Source: Chaetoderma sp. LZ-2023a
Taxonomy: Eukaryota; Mollusca; Caudofoveata; Chaetodermatida; Chaetodermatidae
Assembly: GCA_034401795.1 (NCBI GenBank)
Contig: CM067370.1
Location: 49,791,914 to 49,855,913, forward strand
Direction: 5' to 3'
Length of the DNA: 64,000 nt
In this document: positions 47,964-58,829 of the stretch, piece after piece
Layout: the number at the start of each line of letters is the position of its first letter
Position numbering within the stretch: position 1 is the first letter of the stretch
Program-made: the position numbers and the translations under genes
The notes under the pieces: model-generated
The model's input: only the letters and a program-made list of their open reading frames with translations
The model's database searches: none
Told to the model about the DNA's origin: nothing

Positions 47964-49319
47964 ATGGCAACCTATAAGCGTACCCTAAGCCTTACGATAA
48001 CAACTAAGGGGTGGGGTGTCACGGCTATCGACGTGTATCATGGGTTAAAGGACGTCGTTGGCGCGGGACCTGTTGCTTTGCAGGGGCTTATCAATGTTTC
48101 TAAAACTGTATGGAATGTAACAGTGTCAAATGAGGGGGTCAAGGAAAAACTTCTAGAAGATGTTCTTATTGTAAAAGGCGAAGTTTGTAACGTAAAGGAA
48201 ATCGAGTCAGATAGGTTGCTAATGAAGATGAATGTTCCACTAGAAATTCCAGATGACAGAATCATGAATGAACTCAAGAAGTATGGCAAAGTGCAAAAGA
48301 TTGAACGGGAAACGTATCCCTTTGACAGAACGCTAGGAAACAGTGTAAGACGCATCTGGTTTGATAAAGTGGATAGCCCGTTACCAAGCAGATTGACGCT
48401 TGACGGCAGCTTTGTCCTGCCACTATGGTATAGAGGGCAAATTAAAGAGTGCCGGATCTGCCTACGTACTGACCATTTGGCAACCGATTGTCCCAATCGA
48501 AACGAATGTTTGCTCTGTGGTTCAGTCGACCATTTTAAATGGCGCTGTCCAAAAAATCAAAATAAGCCCTCAGTATCAGGAGATAATCGCCCATTAAAGG
48601 ATGCAACTGAGTCAAATGCTTCTGGAGCAATCACTACGGAAGCTGTTGTTGTGGTTCATGCCACTGAAAATGACACAAACAAATCATCACATCCTGTTAA
48701 AGTAACTACAGTTGATGAAATTCAAGTATTAGAGGAGGGTATAACCTTAAGTCAAGAAAATAATCAAAATGCAGTGGAGCCAAACGTGGCTGTAAAAGAC
48801 ACGCAGGAAAATGATGATCTTACAGATGAGCCAATTTACAATTCCTTAGAAGATGAATTAAAATTAGGACAGGATAAGTTTAGGACTCAGAAGACGGAAA
48901 GTTCAGTCGATTTTCCGCTAAGCCCACTTGATTTAAGTCAGCTTGAAGATATGGTAAATGACGCTCCTGCCAAATGTAACTTAAGTAGCAATAAGCGTCA
49001 TAACGAAGACAATAGCTCAGAATCTGAGATTGAAGTAAATGATATGTATGATGATACAATGTCAGTTGCAGAATCAGGTGTGTCCATTCAAACACAGAGT
49101 TCACAGATGAAAGATGAAATGGTAATGTACCGATCAGAAGGGGGTGAAGTGTTAGTGCCATATGTAACGGCCAGAGGCGTGAAATATCGTCTACTGCGCC
49201 ATGATTCTGATATTTCCAAATATGAATATTTGTCTGTGGTAGAACTAGGAAACATTGAATTCGCAGGCAAATTAGGTAAATGGTCTAAGAAACGAGCTAA
49301 AAACCCCAAATCAAGTTAA
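47964..49319 (+). CDS. LINE ORF1: RNA-binding protein with CCHC zinc knuckles
   Basis: 451 codons, intact. The N-terminal half (about residues 1-165) has the alternating strand/helix pattern of an RRM-like domain (ESDRLLMKMNVPLEIPDDRI, then LKKYGKVQKIE). At about residues 157-195 are two CCHC-type knuckles: CRICLRTDHLATDC and CLLCGSVDHFKWRC. The C-terminal half is acidic, Asn/Ser/Glu-rich and probably disordered. The layout resembles ORF1 of Tx1-clade elements, whose proteins coat the element RNA and aid its transport and priming. The ATG at 47964 is preceded by AACACC and is the first in frame. It ends TAA at 49317-49319, with the ORF2 ATG at 49324. Its intactness beside a ruined ORF2 suggests a fairly young copy. 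Confidence 0.9.
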   Translation: MATYKRTLSLTITTKGWGVTAIDVYHGLKDVVGAGPVALQGLINVSKTVWNVTVSNEGVKEKLLEDVLIVKGEVCNVKEIESDRLLMKMNVPLEIPDDRIMNELKKYGKVQKIERETYPFDRTLGNSVRRIWFDKVDSPLPSRLTLDGSFVLPLWYRGQIKECRICLRTDHLATDCPNRNECLLCGSVDHFKWRCPKNQNKPSVSGDNRPLKDATESNASGAITTEAVVVVHATENDTNKSSHPVKVTTVDEIQVLEEGITLSQENNQNAVEPNVAVKDTQENDDLTDEPIYNSLEDELKLGQDKFRTQKTESSVDFPLSPLDLSQLEDMVNDAPAKCNLSSNKRHNEDNSSESEIEVNDMYDDTMSVAESGVSIQTQSSQMKDEMVMYRSEGGEVLVPYVTARGVKYRLLRHDSDISKYEYLSVVELGNIEFAGKLGKWSKKRAKNPKSS

Positions 49320-49556
49320 TCTAATGATGGCGGTTGTATACATCATTTTACAAATTATGATTATCTGCACCATCAATTGCAGAGGATTAAATACCGAATT
49401 CAAGCAGCGCCACTTGCTTGAAGAATTAGCAAATGAGAGAGTTGATATCTTTTCTACAAGAGACCAAAATTAAAAAAATTGAAGTGTATGAATCTCTCAA
49501 AGATATTTCAAAAGGGCAGATTTTTTATTCTTTATCACAAGATAATAGCGCGGGAG

Positions 49557-49826
49557 TGTATGTATGTATGTATGTAATATTGTAAACGCACCGGCTCAGA
49601 ATTTTCAAAATTGAAAAAAATTGAAAATATTTTTGCTTATTTTATCACCTGAGATTGTCAATTTTGTTTAATAGATGCCATATGGCCTGATTAGTATACA
49701 ATGATAAATCATTGATTGATGTTTTGAACACTTATTTGAGTTTCGCTTTTACCAAGATGTCGCGTAGATTAGGATTTTTCTTAAATGCAATTACTGGACG
49801 CTTGTTGAATGGTTGTTTTAAATTGT
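49557..49826 (-). mobile_element. Nested Penelope-like fragment with (ATGT)n edge
   Basis: On the minus strand NKRPVIAFKKNPNLRDILVK (about 49810-49750) is a second copy of the linker motif seen at 39.5 kb. It lies inside the LINE endonuclease region. A short TATG run at 49557-49577 marks the left junction. Nothing is recognised in 49580-49690. Confidence 0.6.
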
Positions 49827-49868
49827 CCTGTGTATGTATGTATGTATGTATGTATGTATGTATGTATG

Positions 49869-49901
<33 letters not shown>

Positions 49902-50605
49902 TTCTATAGCGCCGATTCCGGATTAAACCGCTCAAAGGCGCTTTACAAAATTTAATAATATGCACTTGTGAAAAGGTGAGTTTTTAACATAGATTTAAAT
50001 GGCTCAATTTTGTTACAATTTTGAATGTCAGATGGTAGATTGTTCCAAAATTTTGGTCCTGCTCTCGAGAAGGCGCGTTCACCGATGGTTAAATTCGAAC
50101 GTGGTACGACACATAGTAATTGTGCATTTGATCGAAGGGACCTTGCTGATGTTCTTCGTACGATCAGTGAATTTAGGTAAGGTGGTGCAAGATCATGAAG
50201 GCATTTGAACACTAAGAGTCCGACCGTATAGCTGATCCGTTCTCTAACTGGCAGCCAGTGTAGTTCGTGGAGAACAGGCGTGATGTGTTCATGCATTCTC
50301 GTGCGGGTGATCAACCGAGCTGCTGTGTTCTGGGCTCTCTGCAGACGCTCCAACTGGGCTGATGTTATGCCAGTCAGTAATGCATTGCCATAGTCCAACC
50401 GGGATGTTATGGTGGCATGAACAAGTGTTTTAACTGCGTCGGTGTCAAGCAGATTTCGAATTTTGCTGATGTTTCTCATATTGACGAAGATGGAACGAGA
50501 GACAGATGTCACATGTGCTTCCATTGAAAGAATGAGAGAGAGAGAGTGGCCATTCTTATCATGCCCCGCTGTCTCAACTATGTTGATGTTATATCGTCGT
50601 CATCA
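49827..50605 (-). mobile_element. Nested 5'-truncated CR1/L2-like LINE with (CATA)n tail
   Basis: An open minus frame at 50524-49952 (190 codons) is the RT C-terminus of CR1/L2-type elements: SRLDYGNALLTGI, LQRAQNTAARLI, HELHWLPVRERISYTVGLLV, PPYLNSLIVRR, RSNAQLLCV, GERAFSRAGPKFWNNLPSDI, and FKSMLKTHLFTS. Residues upstream (to about 50600) continue RT homology with a (GA)n run near 50530. The 3' UTR contains AAAGCGCCTTTGAGCGG and GGCGCTATAGAAATTT and ends in a (CATA)n tail (49906-49830). It is inserted antisense into the endonuclease region of the Tx1-like LINE. The frame lacks all catalytic RT boxes. Confidence 0.88.
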
Positions 50606-53600
50606 GATACAAATGAACGATAGATTTGTGTATCAATTGATGTACTAAGTCTAAATTTGATGTGCCTTTATGCGCCAACCTCTCATCAATTGCGTCGTGA
50701 ATTTCTAAATGATTTTTCCACAATAATTCAAGACAGAACGCCTGAAAACCTAATTATGGGCGGTGACTTTAATTGTATATTAGATGAAGTTAAAGACAGA
50801 AACTCTAGGTTTAATTTTAATGACACATCTCATAATATTTTGAAACACATCTGTGAATATAAAAGCTTGTTAGACACTAATCGGATTGAAAATCCAGAGG
50901 GCAGGGACTTTACTTGGTTTTCAACCGATGGAAAGAAAGCATCCAGATCGGACAGGATCTATGTAGAACGATCATTGAAAGGTTACATGTGTAAAACTAA
51001 CATAAAACCAGTAACTTTCTCTGATCACAATATGTTTTCTATCACATTAGACAATGCTGACTGGATCAAACGGGGAGATGGATTTTGGAAACTCAATGTA
51101 GCGTTGTTACGAGATAGGTCCTATCGCAAATGTGTAGAAAGTTGTTGGAGGCATTGGGATGAAAAGAGAAGTTTGTATGAATGTATAACAGACTGGTGGG
51201 AGGATGTTAAATCCGACCTGAAACATATTTCAAGGCAGTATTCCATCAGGAAAGCACGAGAAATGCGAAAGCGTGAAAAGGCGCTTCAGAGGTCGGTGTG
51301 TAAAATTAATAAGAAGATTAATGAAGGAGAATATAATTATTACGAACTATTAGTTAAATTAAAACGGTAGACTAAATGAAATAGCGCAATATCAGTTTGA
51401 TGGGGCCAAAATAAGGGCAAGAACACAAATGCACACCGATGGTGAAAAGCCTACACGTTACTTTTGTAACTTGGAAAAAGCAAGAGGCATAGAGAAATTA
51501 CTGCGCTCACTGAAGACTAATGTGTCCTCAAATGCAGAGATGATGGAAACAGTATCCAAATTTTACAAATCATTGTATAAATCTTAGGGAAGTGATGAAA
51601 CTGCAACTAGAGATATTTGAGCTAATATAACGCAAAGACTTCCCGATGCATGTCGCGAAAGTTGTGACCAATCACTAACAATTGATGATTTCACAAAATC
51701 CCTCAAAGGTATGAAGTTAGAAAAGTCTCCTGGCGGCGACGGACTTCCAGTCGAATTTTATCAAACATTCTGGCACATTTGGTCCTGTATTAGAAGAAAT
51801 AGCAGCTAGCATTTTTAAGCAAGGGCATCTCCCTCCACCGATGGCCCAAGCATATGTTCGGCTTATATACAAGAGGGGTGACATAAATAAAATCCAGGAT
51901 TATAGACCAATCTCTCTACTCTGTGTAGACTATAAGATTATTACTCGGGCACTAACATTAAAACTTGGCGCAGTCCAAGGCGAAGTAATTGATGATGATC
52001 AAACGTGCTCTGTACCAGGAAGAACGATATTAAACAACACATTGCTTATACGAGACCTTATTCAATTAGTTGAAAAGGATTGCATCCCAGCAGCAATAAT
52101 AGCACTTGATAACGAGAAAGCGTTTGACAGACTTGAATGGGACTTCTTGTTTAAGTCTTTAGACCATATTGGCTTTGGTTCCAGATTTACTAAATTGGTC
52201 AATATTTTATATACTGATACAACAAGTTGCTATTTAGTAAATACTCATCTATCTGAACATGTAGTGTTGGAACGAGGTGTCCGACAGGGCTGCTCATTGT
52301 CTCCGCTTCTATTCGTCATAGCTATGGAATCGTTGGGGGCCACGGTGAGGCAACGTAATGATTTTCAAGGGATATGTATACGTGGCTTAGAAAGGCCACT
52401 AAAGGTGTCTCAATATGCAGGTCATACGACTGTGCTTGCAGGTAAAAATTAAGATTTTAGAATTTTAAATGGAGTATTATAAGATTTTCAAAAGGCATCA
52501 GGGCTTAAAGTCAATAGAGACAAATCTAAGGAATTATTTTTGGGCACTTGGAAGGACAGAACTGACAATGTTATGGCTATTAACTGGTCAGATGATGTCA
52601 TAAAGATATTGGGTATTTACTTTAGTAGAGAACAGAAAGCAATAATAAACTGGGAAGAAAGGCTATCCAAGCTAAAGGTGCATTAGTAAATTGGAAACGA
52701 CGTCGCCTAACTATATTTGGCAGGACATTTGTCCGTAATAATTTAATTTTATCTGGGCTGTGGTATACCGCTTCTGTAGATCATATGCCCAAATCAGTAG
52801 AGTCAAGGATCAACACGTTACTTTTGTCCTTCTTATGGGTGGACAAAGCCCATTTAGTATTGCAGTCAATCCTCAGCAATGAAACGCATGATGGAGGCCT
52901 GGATTTGGTTAATGTTTTAGCAAAGTGTGCTTCGCTAAAACTGAAATTCTTGAATAAGTTACTCACTTCAAACTCATCTTGGTCAAGTGTTGCAAGGACA
53001 CTTCTACAAAGGTACATAGATCCATTTCCAGTAGAAGGTTTATTTTTGCGCAATAAACTGCCACCTAACCACCAGAAGATACCAAACGTATATAAAGAAC
53101 ATCTCGAAGCTTTAAAGATATTTACACGATCAATGCCACAGCCCAGTTGTTGGGAAGATGCCTTAGAGCAACGTCTTTGGGGCAACGAGTTGATTCCTGA
53201 TAATGATGCTGTATTATATTTGCCCTCTATGGCCAAAAATGGCATTCAATATTTACGTGATTTAGTTAATCCAAAATCTCGCAAATGGATTGCGATGCAG
53301 GATGTAGCAAGAGCAACATCAATGAGGCATATTGATGCCGAACGCTTATTTCTTAGAATACAGAATGCAATACCTGGTGAATGGTTCAAATTGCCGAAGG
53401 CACGTGGCAACAGAGATATGTTGCAACCAACATTAGTATTTAAGTCAGAGCATATAAAATACAACATGGCATCTGGAGCCTGGTATGGAATGCTAATGCA
53501 AAGTCGGAGACAGACTCCTATTGCAGTTAGGCATTGGAACACTTTAGGATGCACGCCAAAGAACTGAAAAAATGCATGGAAAGCAATACATCTACCTTGT

Positions 53601-54539
53601 CTACCAGCAAACGCACGGGACCTGGCATGGCGATTACTCCATCGAAGGCTATGGGTCGGCCATCTGACTTACATGTGCAAAATAACAAGTACAGACCGCT
53701 GTTTATTATGTAATACCGAGGAGGAAACAATAGACCATCTGTTTACACAGTGTTGTATAGCTACAGGCTTTTGGGTATATATCAATATGCTCCTTGCTAA
53801 ATTTGGAATCAAATATGTGAAATTAATGGCTGAAACAATTATGTTCAAAGATTGCTCAACTATCGGACGAATCATTAATAGCAAGGAGAAGGAATTGTCA
53901 GTAACCCTGTTATCTGTAGGAGTGGGGGCCATTTGGAAGCATCGGTGTTCAGAGGCCAGAGATAAAACAGGAAACACCCACCAAAGAGCCATACAAGCTA
54001 TATTTCGATCATTGTTGATAAAATGCATTCATTGTGAATTTTACAGGCTAGTGGAACATGGAAAAGAAAGTAGATTTAAAGATATATGGTGCAAAACTGG
54101 CCTAGTATCAATTGAACATGGATATCTAAAAATAGCAGAAGCAGAACTTGTATAAGCTAGCACACTCGCTGCTTGTTGTATATTGATATATGGTATTTTA
54201 TTTTATTTAATTGACTTAATTTTAAAATTTTAATGTCTTAGGAGATGATAATTTTGACGAATAGCCTAACCTTGGGAATCGGTATATTTAAATATCAATT
54301 GAGCATCGCGTCAATATTCTGGAGGTGATCCGACTTTCGAGTTCATTAGGTTAACAGAGTATGACATCTTACATATATACAATTAACATCCTGTTGTAAA
54401 TGTTTACTGTAGGTGTATTTGTTCCAGGGTAATTTACAAAAACTTACAATGAAATAAATTTAAAATGTGAACACAGAGCGCCATCTATGTAGTCATAGTT
54501 TGTATACTTTTGCTTTGTGCATTTTACGCCTGCTCGGTA

Positions 54540-54820
54540 TTTAAGAATTGGCCAACTGGCGTCAATGAGTGACCTTTTGTTACTTATTGACGAGTCACCT
54601 CGCCACTAGTTGGCGAGCTGCACTCGCCATTTGGGCTCAATACTATACGGTGTGCTACGTTAAACTACATATGATCTACTTAGCCTGCCAGTCATGAATC
54701 GGCTCAATGGCGTCAATGAGTAGCAGTAACTTACTGCTAATTATTGATGAGTCGCTTTACCAGTTATTGGGTAACTATGCTCGCCATTTGGGCCTACTAC
54801 TACACGGTGTGCAAATAGTA
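54540..54820. repeat. Imperfect duplication in the LINE 3' UTR, about 151-bp offset
   Basis: GGCGTCAATGAGT, TTATTGA(C/T)GAGTC, CTCGCCATTTGGGC and ACGGTGTGC occur at about 54558-54655 and again at about 54709-54812. A two-unit 3' UTR repeat may serve in recognition by the element RT. Confidence 0.75.
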
Positions 54821-54968
54821 ATGGCTTTGTGGAATTATATTATGTTATCAGCTCTTTATTAAGGTTTTTTTCTATGTAGTTATGCCATGGATGTGGTATA
54901 TGGTAATAGAGTATTTTAGCTTGCACTGTTTTGATATGTTAAGTTTGTATTCTTATTCATATACTGTT

Positions 54969-54974
54969 AATAAA
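54969..54974 (+). terminator. AATAAA polyadenylation signal of the Tx1-like LINE
   Basis: AATAAA followed by GCCTGCTATTTC, about 110 bp before the element 3' end. Confidence 0.5.
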
Positions 54975-55082
54975 GCCTGCTATTTCACCCGATTCTTTAT
55001 GGGGGTTTGCAAGCCTTTTTTTGAAGGCGTTCCTCCGTGAGGTGTGTCCGACTGCGTCAGCGTCGGATTTTCAACAAAAAAA

Positions 55083-55085
55083 GTA

Positions 55086-55172
<87 letters not shown>

Positions 55173-55175
55173 CAA

Positions 55176-55260
<85 letters not shown>

Positions 55261-55310
55261 GCACAGGTCGTCGTCGCCGTTGTCGTCGTCGTAATCGTCG
55301 TCGTCGTCTT
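55083..55310. repeat. (AGT)n/(ACT)n inverted microsatellites and (CGT)n
   Basis: AGT repeats at 55083-55172, a 5-bp spacer (CAATA region), then ACT repeats to 55260, then an imperfect CGT run to 55310. The first two blocks are reverse complements and could form a hairpin of about 85 bp. The (AGT)n part is the 3' flank of the LINE. Confidence 0.97.
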
Positions 55311-55319
55311 CGCTTTCTA

Positions 55320-55838
55320 AAGGAGACCAAAGAATGGCGGCACACTGTGACACAGGCTAGTAGTAAATGTCCTATGTTGATCTGCGACACACTGTGTTCA
55401 TAGACTGGCAATCCCCGTTCCAAACAGATATTTATCTTGCAATAGATGATCAATGTGTTTGATTCTGATTTGTTTATCAGTGTTCCACATTGTAACAATG
55501 TTCCGTGATAGTTGATATTCCTCTGTCTCAATTCTGTACATGTATCCGCATGTATACGTACATATATGTATGTACGTGAGTACGACGCCTTCATTGTTCT
55601 CTAATGCAATAGATATCAGGTTAATTATAGCCGACAGGTGCATGTTAGCATTCACAATGTGTTCGATTTTGCGCTGCGTTAAAAACTATGCGGAACATAA
55701 GATATATATTTACTAAGACAAAGAAAAAAGCAGGGATAACCTTCCTTGGATATTGAACGGGCAGCAATAGGTTTATTAATGGCATTGAAAAACATGTGAG
55801 CACTAGCATGGGCCATAGAAGATTTCTCCTTAGGCTTA
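55320..55838. other. Stretch with no recognised gene
   Basis: Nothing recognised. A TGTATGTACGTG-like patch lies at about 55550-55575. Confidence 0.5.
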
Positions 55839-56075
55839 ACCCTTTAACACTCATAGCAGCCAAAATGGCTTCCGGCAGTCGTCTTGAGAAATGTCCATTT
55901 GCAGACCAAAGGAAGAGAATTTTTGAAAATTTACCACTGGAATGACTGGCTCGATAAGCGAGCCAGTCATTCTAGTGGTACATTTTCAAAAATAGTCTTC
56001 TTTTAGTTTGCAAATGGACATTTTCATTGAGAAAATTGACATTTTCTTGAACAAATTCGATGGTTAAAGTGTGAA
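55839..56075. mobile_element. Foldback element, family F1 copy 1
   Basis: Near-complete palindrome. Outer ends CCCTTTAACACTC (55842) and ATGGTTAAAGTGTG (56060) are inverted. Inner arms contain ATGTCCATTTGCAGACCAAA against TTTGCAAATGGACATTTTC, and TACCACTGGAATGACTGGCT against AGCCAGTCATTCTAGTGGTA, around GCTCGATAAGCGAGC. A relative lies at 63.4-63.7 kb. Confidence 0.85.
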
Positions 56076-56564
56076 GAGAATGTGATGTTGAATAATTTCA
56101 GCATCATTTACTGTTGATACGGAGGCACGTATTTGGTAGCTGGCAGATATTGAGAAAGTAGAGTTGAGAAAGTGACTTATACATACAAAATTATCGATCA
56201 AATTGCTTTCTAATGATATGGTAACTAACAATTCGAGAATGGAAGTTAATTAACCAATCCAAAAGTTATGGAACGCGACTAAATGCTGGTCTAAAACGGC
56301 AATAAGTCCCAGCGATGTTAAAGATAAAAATGGCTAACATGTCTATAAGTGCCACGGTGCCACTTTAATGACCACGTGACGTTACTTCAAAGGAAACCTG
56401 TAAGTAAACCGCCACCGTGTGTATGATTAATGATTGCATAGACGAGATTGCCACTTTCCAGTTGTACTGTTATTATCCGGTGCCAGACATTAGTTTTTAA
56501 AGGCATGCACATCAGTGACATCATCGCGTAAGCAGGATGTGTCGATGCCGTGTAAATAATGGTC

Positions 56565-57490
56565 TAGACGGTACGTGCCCTCAGCACGTCGAGGAAGGCG
56601 TATGCAACACATGCCAACGTTGCTCTAAATGTGGACGCCGCTGCGCAGACATTATATGGACATTGGTATTTCCACAAAATGGAAATTGACATGTCACGAT
56701 CCTTCGACACAATTAAACGTTCAAGATCTACACCAGGTCTACACCAGGCCAGTTGCAATGAAGATGAGCTTCGACTAGGGGACTACTGCAAGCAGACACC
56801 AATCTGAGAATAAGAGTCAAGATAGTGAAGTCTGCAGAGTTTGAAACATTATTCGGTTCCCCACAGTGAGAGAGGCTATCCACTGTACTGTTCACCTGGT
56901 ACGTTGCAGTTGCATTGAAATCTGTGCGGAAAAGTTCTATAAGACCCCTCCCCCTACCCCCACTAACAACCCCACCCACCCATCCCCATCCCACTCAGAC
57001 TCCATACTGGGTATGCCGCTAGAGATAGAATACGCCAATGATGTTGACGCGGGGTGCTGGGCTTACTGCTCTACAGTGCTGCTGACTTAGCTGCTTAGCT
57101 GCACACTGTGTCCTGGGAACATAGCTTTCCAGTATTTCTTGAAGCTATGGATTTGTAGATCAAGGATGTCGTTGACAAAAAGAATACGTTTATACAATGC
57201 GTGTCGTTGATGCTGTATAACTGTAACAGCTGGGCAGCTCCAAATTCAGCTCTAGACAAGATTGATGCCTGCCACCGCAAACATCTACCCTCCATCACTG
57301 GATACCGATGGCCAGACAACATAATTTCCAATAATGCACTATACAAGATGCGTAATACATCGTCGCTGTCCGTAAAAATCGCCCAACAAAAATGGTCCGT
57401 GTTTGGCCATGCTCTAAAGATGTCAGAAGACACACCAGCACAGAGCCTTGGAATTTTCCCGAATGGGAGCCAGCAAATATAAGCCCAGAA
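56565..57490 (+). mobile_element. LINE remnant, family L-A copy 2, pseudogene
   Basis: Plus-strand relative of the 17-19 kb remnant. I read EIDMSRSFDTIKR (about 56685), ASCNEDELRL, LRIRVKIVKSAEFET (56805), LFGSPQ followed by a stop, then ERLSTVLFTWYVAVALKSVR (56850-56930), EIEYANDVDA (57020; YADD is YAND), then LMLYNCNSWAAPNSALDKID and FGHALKMSEDTPAQS (57205-57450). A C-rich insertion (about 56945-56995) lies between the SPQG and YADD boxes. The copy is truncated at both ends and frame-broken. Confidence 0.85.
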
Positions 57491-58610
57491 GAGGATGCCA
57501 TTGTGTACATCTGTTAGGCTTGCTGGCTTAATCTTTCTGCGAGGATTCGTATGTACATGGGCTGTCACCCGGATATATGATTACGTAAGATCCTACACAG
57601 TTAATTTATCCTAATCGGTTCATATGTTTAGCCATCACCTTTCTCAGTTAGATGCATAATTTGGTTACAATTTTGATTTTCAATGCATGAAGATGAAGCC
57701 GAAGATAAGAAGATTCATTTTCACTTGAAACGTTGCTTCTCTTGTTTGTAGGAATAGGTTGTCAGAGTTATTTTAGCAGCTTTCTCCATGATGCCATTTA
57801 TCAACCAGTCCTTTAAAAATAAAGGCTTTATCATAGCGAACATGCGCCATTCATGAGAGCGATTTGTGATCGTATTGCTGACTAGCTGACTATAACATCA
57901 TAGTCAAGCACACTATTGTTGCCAAACTTAATAGGAAAAGGGAAGAAGGCAAATGTTTAATTGACGTATCTTCATTTAGCCGAGAAGCTCACCAGTTGCT
58001 ATGCTAGTCATGTCAGTGTAATATTCGCAGATGGAAAGAATTTATGTTTTGGAATAGCGTCCAGCATCCACAGTAAGAATGCTGGAAATAAGCATTGCCT
58101 CCAACCATATTAAGCACACCAAAGCTGCCGCATTTTATTAGGAATAAATGAGGGCTGCCCGTAGCGGTCCGTGAGGGACACGGGCTGGATTTGCACACGA
58201 TCTCATCCATCGTCGATCATTAGTCCGAGTCAGCCAGAAAGGCACATTTACACGCGTCACAACAACAAAACTACGCAGCTGGGCCTACGCAGCATACAGC
58301 TCGATGACCAATTGGCCGATTTTAATGCTGTCGATGGTACGTGTCCAGAATTCAATTTGCATTATAAACAGCATCAATTGGGTCATCTATAGGATTTTAA
58401 CACCTACTATTTTTGGAATTTACGGAAGATTATCTCAAGAACTATTATGCGGATTCGAGGTCACAGCAAGATCAATACAAAACATGTGGGGTCCTATATA
58501 TTTATCAAGATTGAAGGTGATCAGTTGAAAAATGCAGAAGGAGATCAAGTGCAAAATGCGAATTAAATTTTAACTAGCGATTACAATTTAAAGAATTCAT
58601 CGCATAGGGA
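57491..58610. other. Stretch with no recognised gene
   Basis: Nothing recognised. Confidence 0.5.
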
Positions 58611-58615
58611 ACAAG

Positions 58616-58654
58616 GGGGTGGTGGTGGTGGTGGTGGTGGTGGTGGTGGTGGTG
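58616..58654. repeat. (GGT)n microsatellite
   Basis: About 12 GGT units. A 23-bp tandem duplication (GGCACCGTATCATATAACAC) follows at about 58770-58820. Confidence 0.95.
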
Positions 58655-58829
58655 CGATTTGTGTGTTGGGTGGGTGGGCAGCTTTTGCGACCCACCCGTA
58701 ACAGAAATATTATAAATAAATGAATACACTTATACTTATCTGGCTCATATGCTGTGAAATGTATCATTGTGCACCGTATCATATAACACTCTGGCACCGT
58801 ATCATATAACACTCTGGCATGGCACTTGT

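Larger units (their letters stand above)
49324..54155 (+). pseudogene. LINE ORF2: APE endonuclease and reverse transcriptase, broken
   Basis: Starts MMAVVYIILQIMIICTINCR, with the endonuclease QET motif split by a frameshift (ELANERVDIF, then LQETKIKKIE). After the nested insertion come LMCLYAPTS, MGGDFNC (50757), SRSDRIYVERS, and FSDHNMFSI (51018). RT boxes: LKGMKLEKSPGGDGLPVEFY (51705), YRPISLLCVDYKI (51900), ALDNEKAFDRLEW (52102), ERGVRQGCSLSPLLFV (52273) and SQYAGHTTVL (52408). In the last, the catalytic YADD reads YAGH, which removes both Asp residues. The C-terminal part 52785-53567 is open, and 53673-54155 carries CLLCNTEEETIDHLFTQC. Frame changes occur near 49452, 51365, 51780, 52450, 52680 and 53570. 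It would have nicked the target and copied the RNA by target-primed reverse transcription. Confidence 0.88.
47288..55082 (+). mobile_element. Tx1/L1-like LINE, nearly full length, inserted in an (AGT)n tract
   Basis: A complete non-LTR element in structure: about 675 bp of 5' UTR, ORF1 (47964-49319), ORF2 starting 4 bp later (endonuclease, RT, C-terminal Cys box, ending 54155), and an about 930-bp 3' UTR with AATAAA at 54969 and a short A-run ending at 55082. Both flanks are (AGT)n in the same orientation, and GTAGTAGAAGT abuts each end (47277-47287 and 55083-55093), a likely target-site duplication. ORF2 is split by a nested insertion (about 49557-50620) and has further frameshifts. Without the insertion the element is about 6.7 kb. 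The protein order and ORF1 type place it in the Tx1/L1 group. Confidence 0.85.

Noticed and set aside
48038-48496. 152-codon minus frame opposite LINE ORF1
   Set aside because: It is a shadow of ORF1, which has clear zinc knuckles and a 451-codon intact frame on the plus strand.
55037-55403. Poly-Ser, poly-Val/Tyr and poly-Leu frames at 55.0-55.4 kb
   Set aside because: Direct products of (AGT)n and (ACT)n.
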